This document shows, piece by piece, positions 59,561-64,000 of a DNA stretch of 64,000 bases; the first letter of the stretch is position 1; each line of letters starts with the position of its first letter. A model generated the notes under the pieces. It did not search any database, was not told where the DNA came from, and saw only the letters and a program-made list of their open reading frames with translations. Both the position numbers and the translations under genes were made by a program. The DNA comes from Euleptes europaea. Lineage: Eukaryota; Chordata; Lepidosauria; Squamata; Sphaerodactylidae. The stretch is taken from NCBI RefSeq assembly GCF_029931775.1, contig NC_079323.1, positions 33,312,882 through 33,376,881 of the forward strand, in the 5' to 3' direction.

Positions 59561-61811
59561 TTCACTTGTGTCATTTTTTTCCCTTTGCTATACTGTTTGT
59601 AGACTCATAAACCTTGGAGATAACTAATACATCCAAGGCTGAAAGCAGCTATCCCTTATGTGCATCCCTGTTGCCAAATAATGCTCACACTCCAAAAGGA
59701 TGCAGGATGCATTTGGGGTTTAGATAATACCCATACCTACATCCTTGCTTGCTGCCAGAAAACGCCTGTTTGTATTTTGTCCCAGTAGATGGCAAGCGGA
59801 GAGGTCAGTTTTCCAACAAGGTCGCCTGTCTTCAGTGCATGGAGAGAGCAGAACGGAAAGAGGATTGGGTTATATTTAGAGTTTGGTCTAAATCAGTGCT
59901 GGGGTCTCCCCCTCCCCCATCTCTCCCTGACAGTGCTTTCTTGGGTCCGTGGATCTAACGCTGCTGCATTGCAATTTAGACAATAACAAAATCGAGGAAG
60001 GTACACAGCTTGCTGAAATAAGCAAACTGGGAGCTCAAAAGAGAAAATCTAAGTAGGATTTTACATATTTATTTGTGGACTTGGATTTGGCACTTCTGGG
60101 AGATTGAAGAAAAAAGAAGTTACCCTGCATGAAAGAAGATGGTCTTCCTAAATATGGTAAAGATTTTTAATTACAATATCATTCCTCAGAAATGGCTTGG
60201 TAGCTTAGAGTTACACACCTTAGTGGATGTACTCTTTGTATGAGGTTCCCCTATGTGAAAGATAAACATTCTGCTTTGGATGTAATATCAGTTATTCACT
60301 TAAAGATACTATATTTGCATACGTTTTAAACTATAAATAAGAACAGGAAAGCTGTAAATAACATGCAGAATAATTGCATGTTCAACCCCATCCCCATCTA
60401 AAAATGTTCAATTTGCCAGTCTGGAAAATATCATTGGAAAGACTATAGACACTAGAATTCTGGAGAAGGGGTAAACACAGTGTTTGTGCATGGAGACAAT
60501 ATTATTTTGCTCTTAATATAAATGAACGCATGTGCGCTTTTCACTGACTATGACTCTGCTAAGTAGGTTTCATGGCAAGTAGCAATGAAGTTTAAGCAAG
60601 TGTTTCTGCCAAATGTGGTCATACTGTGAACGCCTTCCAAATTGTTAACTGCACATCAGAGCCACTGGAGTGCTTTGGCATTGGTGAAAGGGATGATGTT
60701 CTTCTGAAAGGCTACTTAGACACAGAGGTATACTGTTAAGAAATGCAGCACTGAATGTGTATATGGCTGGGAAATATGCATCATCTACCACCTCGGGGAG
60801 ATGGGGGGGGGGTGTTCTTTGCTTCTTTCCCTCTTCCTCAACCTGACAAGTGACTCCTAGAGCAATGTCTGAAATAGTGCATTTCCCAGGGTTCCCAAGT
60901 AAACTGTAGTTCTAGGAAGAAATCAGGGTCTCTGCACCTTATGGTTCTTGTTGGAAAACATGAGAGTTCAACTGCCCTCAGTGCGTAGTCTTCAGGAATC
61001 CACTATTTTGGGACCCCTCAGTTTGCCCTGATGCTGTCCCAGTTGTTGATTTGTTTTAATCAATTTGTTCCTTTGGGGAAGCAGTAAGGGTAGTACAATC
61101 ATATACATGTACATTAGGGGATATTTGTTGTCATTTTTTCAATTGCACCACTTTAAGAGCAATGAGCAATAGAGTGTGCCGGGATAATCCATTAGAAGAA
61201 GTGAAACACCTATTACTACTTAGAAGTTAGTGTGCTATTCACCAGCATTAACCCTCTCAATGGGATATGTTGACAGGGACACTGGATGGAATCCCACGGT
61301 TTATGATGGTAACAGAGCAATTAAGAACGTAGAAGTGAGACTTTGACTTTAGGATAATCATAGCTTTCCAAGCATGAGGATGAGGAATTCATTCTTTAAA
61401 AGGGTTTCTTGCATGCTGTCCATTTAGCAGAATGCATTCCCCCATGCAAACTGCAAAATTATAGTGGAACAAAAAATGGCAATATGGATTGTCATTTTAT
61501 AAGGAGGGAAGCTCAGTTTCCAGATGTATGACTGCCAAGGCATACAATCTCCTAACACTTTGACGTATTACTTTAAAAAAAATGTTGGTGTGACATTTCA
61601 GGATGTATCTGATTTACTGTTTGTGTTATTTCTGTTTACTAGGCAAGTATAATCCATTGTAATTGCAATCCACTGATTTATAATAGTAATCCATTGGTTC
61701 TTCAAGTTATATCTAACCCATTTGGTTATAAATAAGGTAATCCTGTGGTTTGGATTACCATATAAGCCTCCACTATTATAATAGAGAGAGCAATCTTGCA
61801 GTCTTCTAAAG

Positions 61812-62422
61812 CAGTGGTCTTCAACTGGGGTTGCCAACCTCCAGGAGGGGCCTAGGGATCTCCTGTTATTACAATTGATCTCCAGGCAATAGTGATCAGT
61901 TCCGCACCCCTCCTGGAGAAAATGGCTGTTTTGGAGGGTGGACTCTATGGCGTTGTATCCTGCTGAAGTCCCTCCCATCCCCAAACCCTCACCAGGCTCC
62001 ACCCCCAAAATATCCAGGTGTTACCCCACTCACAGCTGGCAACCCTATATTCAACCCATTGAATGGAACCCTCAGGTGGGTTGCAGAGCCCCTCCTCCTA
62101 AGTCATGAGCCCCTATTGAGCTGCCATTCTTTCTGCCATTTTGAAGGATCTCATAGCAAGATGTCATGCCCTCTGCTTCTCTTTGCATTCAAGCTAAGAA
62201 GAACAGCAAGACAACAAAGTAAGGTTACTTCATGGCTCTGAGCCTTGGCTTTTTCCTCACTAGAGTCCTTCGCTTGTGTTTCCTGTCTGAACCCCTTTCA
62301 GTCTACTGCCCATAATCCTCATGTTGACCCTGGTGAGATCATAACTCAGTCTCCTCCCCATCACATGACTCTGAGGCCGCATGCTTGTAGCTCAGTGAGT
62401 CTGGAAAAGTTGAAGACCACTC
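61812..62422. mobile_element. hAT-type element interrupted by a MITE
   Basis: Ends CAGTGGTCTTCAACT and AGTTGAAGACCACTC; flanks TTCTAAAG and TACTAAAG (7 of 8). A GGGTTGCC-family MITE (61827-62047) has inserted just inside the left end. Confidence 0.82.
61827..62047. mobile_element. GGGTTGCC-family MITE nested in a hAT element
   Basis: GGGGTTGCCAACCTCC to CTGGCAACCCTAT, inside the 61812-62422 element. Confidence 0.9.
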
Positions 62423-62490
62423 TACTAAAGTACCATTTGCTAATGTGTGGTGGACCATAAAGTGCATACTATTTGAGATAATTACAATGA

Positions 62491-62700
62491 ATCATAGAAT
62501 CACAGAATTATAGAGCTGGAAGGGACCACCAGGGTTATCTAGTGCAACCCCCTGCACAATGCAGAACATTCACAACTACCTCCCCCCCCCACACACACAC
62601 AGTGATCAGAAGATGGCCAAGATGCTTTCCCTCTCATCATCTGCCTAAGGTCACAGAATCAGCATTGCTGAATGAATTCTAGATGAGATAGTCTAGATGT
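62491..62700 (-). mobile_element. CR1 LINE 3' end
   Basis: AATCATAGAATCACAGAATT terminal repeat and GGAAGGGACCACCAGGGTTA; carries a short AC run. Confidence 0.87.
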
Positions 62701-63656
62701 TTCTGATGTTATAGACAAGAATTCCTACTTGGGATCAGTTACATTTTAATAGTTCCTGATCATGCACATTTGCTTTACAAATGTAATGTATTTTGGTAGA
62801 CCACGGGGATTCTAGTTTTTAAAAAATGACAAGTCTGAAATCAGCACAATCTATGATCTATTCTGTACAGAATTAAAATGATATATACTGAATGTATTTT
62901 ACAAAAGCCATAAAACAGCAATGAGGTTCCTGAGCTGTTTCACGTCTTACAGTACAATTTTTTAATGTGAATTTCTATTACATATTGCATAGAAGGCCAG
63001 CTCTAAAGCTTCTGCCACACATTTGGTTTAAAGAAGCCATCTGGGTTTTAATTTTAGAGGAAGGAGGCAAAGGAAGACCCAATAATTCATGCAAAACACA
63101 TCCAAGACATGCTGACAACTCAGTTCCTGTCACCTAATTTCAGACCTCTTTTCCCTTCTAACCCACCTGCTTCCAAATTCATTTCTAAAATAGCTTACAC
63201 TAGGCTATAAAGGTATAAAACTGATACTCCAGCAAATCATGCCAAAGAAATTCAGCTTACTCTTCCTGTGCTATTTTGATGCTTAATTTGAATTAAAGCT
63301 TTAAAGGAAATTACATCCAGCGCTTAATGAAATAATTACATTTGTTCCGGAGTAAATTTAAAAAAAAATCTTGCCACAATACAAATAAAGTCATTATATT
63401 TCTTTGTAAATCTCCTCTTGTAATACAGACCAACAAAACAACAGAGAGGCAAAAATTACAAAACCTGATTGGGTAAATGTGAAGTGTAGTTACATGTACA
63501 GTAATGAATGTTGCCTACAGACTATCATCGGGGAGAATTCAGACATTGTTGTCTGTGATGTATGTTTGAAGAACTTCATGAGCTGTGAGAATTGGCCCTA
63601 AGAGATCCCAAAGTTCTAAAATAAGAACATTATTTTTTGATAGTTGTGCTTCTCAG

Positions 63657-63880
63657 CTAGGGTTGCCATGCACCAGGTGGTCACTGGAGATCTCCTGGGA
63701 TTACTACTTCTCTCCAGGCGACAGAGATAAGTTCACCTGGAGAAAATGGCCACTTTGGAAGGATGACTCTACGGCATTATAACCCATTGAAGTCCCTCCC
63801 CTTCTCAAACACCATCCCCTCAGGCTCCACCCCCCCCCCAAATCTCCAAATATTTCCCAACCTCGAGCTGGTAACCCTAT
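63657..63880. mobile_element. GGGTTGCC-family MITE
   Basis: TAGGGTTGCCATGC to GCTGGTAACCCTAT; same orientation as the 61.8-kb copy. Confidence 0.9.
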
Positions 63881-64000
63881 TCTCAGCATACCGTAAGTTG
63901 GTAAGTAAGCACTCATTTCAAGGAAGGAGTCGTTATCATGGCTCCACATACCCAAATTACTCTGGGATAAAGTTTGTGGTCCTGGGGTAGTTTGATCACC

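Larger units (their letters stand above)
56652..64000. other. Probable first CMSS1 intron
   Basis: MITEs, a hAT element, a SINE and a CR1 end are listed separately; the remainder is unassigned. In mammals FILIP1L lies on the opposite strand within CMSS1, but none of its large coiled-coil exon is present here. Confidence 0.5.

Overview
The window is nuclear DNA of a squamate reptile, most likely a lizard. The evidence is split vertebrate genes with GT-AG introns plus a dense load of repeats typical of squamates: Sauria-type tRNA SINEs, a 5S rRNA-derived SINE, CR1, L2-like and RTE/BovB-like LINE ends, many hAT-type elements and a Tc1-like transposon. No species is claimed.

Three host loci are recognised by protein homology recalled from their families. 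(1) DCBLD2, + strand, 1405-15663: twelve exons covering the end of the LCCL domain, the discoidin (F5/8C) domain, a linker encoded by two near-identical tandem exons, the membrane segment and a tyrosine-rich tail. Signal peptide and CUB exons lie upstream of the window. The 3' UTR probably runs to about 18.97 kb. (2) TMEM30C (CDC50C), - strand, about 23.9-27.0 kb: the C-terminal half is clear, but it carries a 28-bp TG-rich insertion and a one-base frame change, so it looks like a degenerating gene. (3) CMSS1, - strand, 30519-56651: nine exons giving almost the whole protein. Only the short first coding exon is missing and should lie beyond 64000 or be unrecognised.

Layout: 1-1.4 kb is a DCBLD2 intron; 1.4-19 kb DCBLD2 and its 3' UTR; 19-23.9 kb intergenic with a CR1 LINE; 23.9-27 kb the TMEM30C remnant; 27-30.5 kb intergenic repeats; 30.5-56.7 kb CMSS1 with very repeat-rich introns; 56.7-64 kb repeats, probably the first CMSS1 intron. 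DCBLD2 converges on TMEM30C and CMSS1, which share a strand. The genes are not functionally linked: DCBLD2 is a surface receptor-like scaffold, TMEM30C a flippase-subunit relative, CMSS1 a ribosome-biogenesis factor.

The most notable structures are a 2.2-kb hAT element in a CMSS1 intron carrying a CpG-rich block and a 700-bp polypyrimidine tract; a nearly whole Tc1-like transposon of a type common in fish, with two telomere-like motifs inside; the decayed TMEM30C; the duplicated DCBLD2 linker exon; and several nested insertions whose order can be read from target-site duplications. No wholly new gene system was found, and no retrovirus-like element was recognised.
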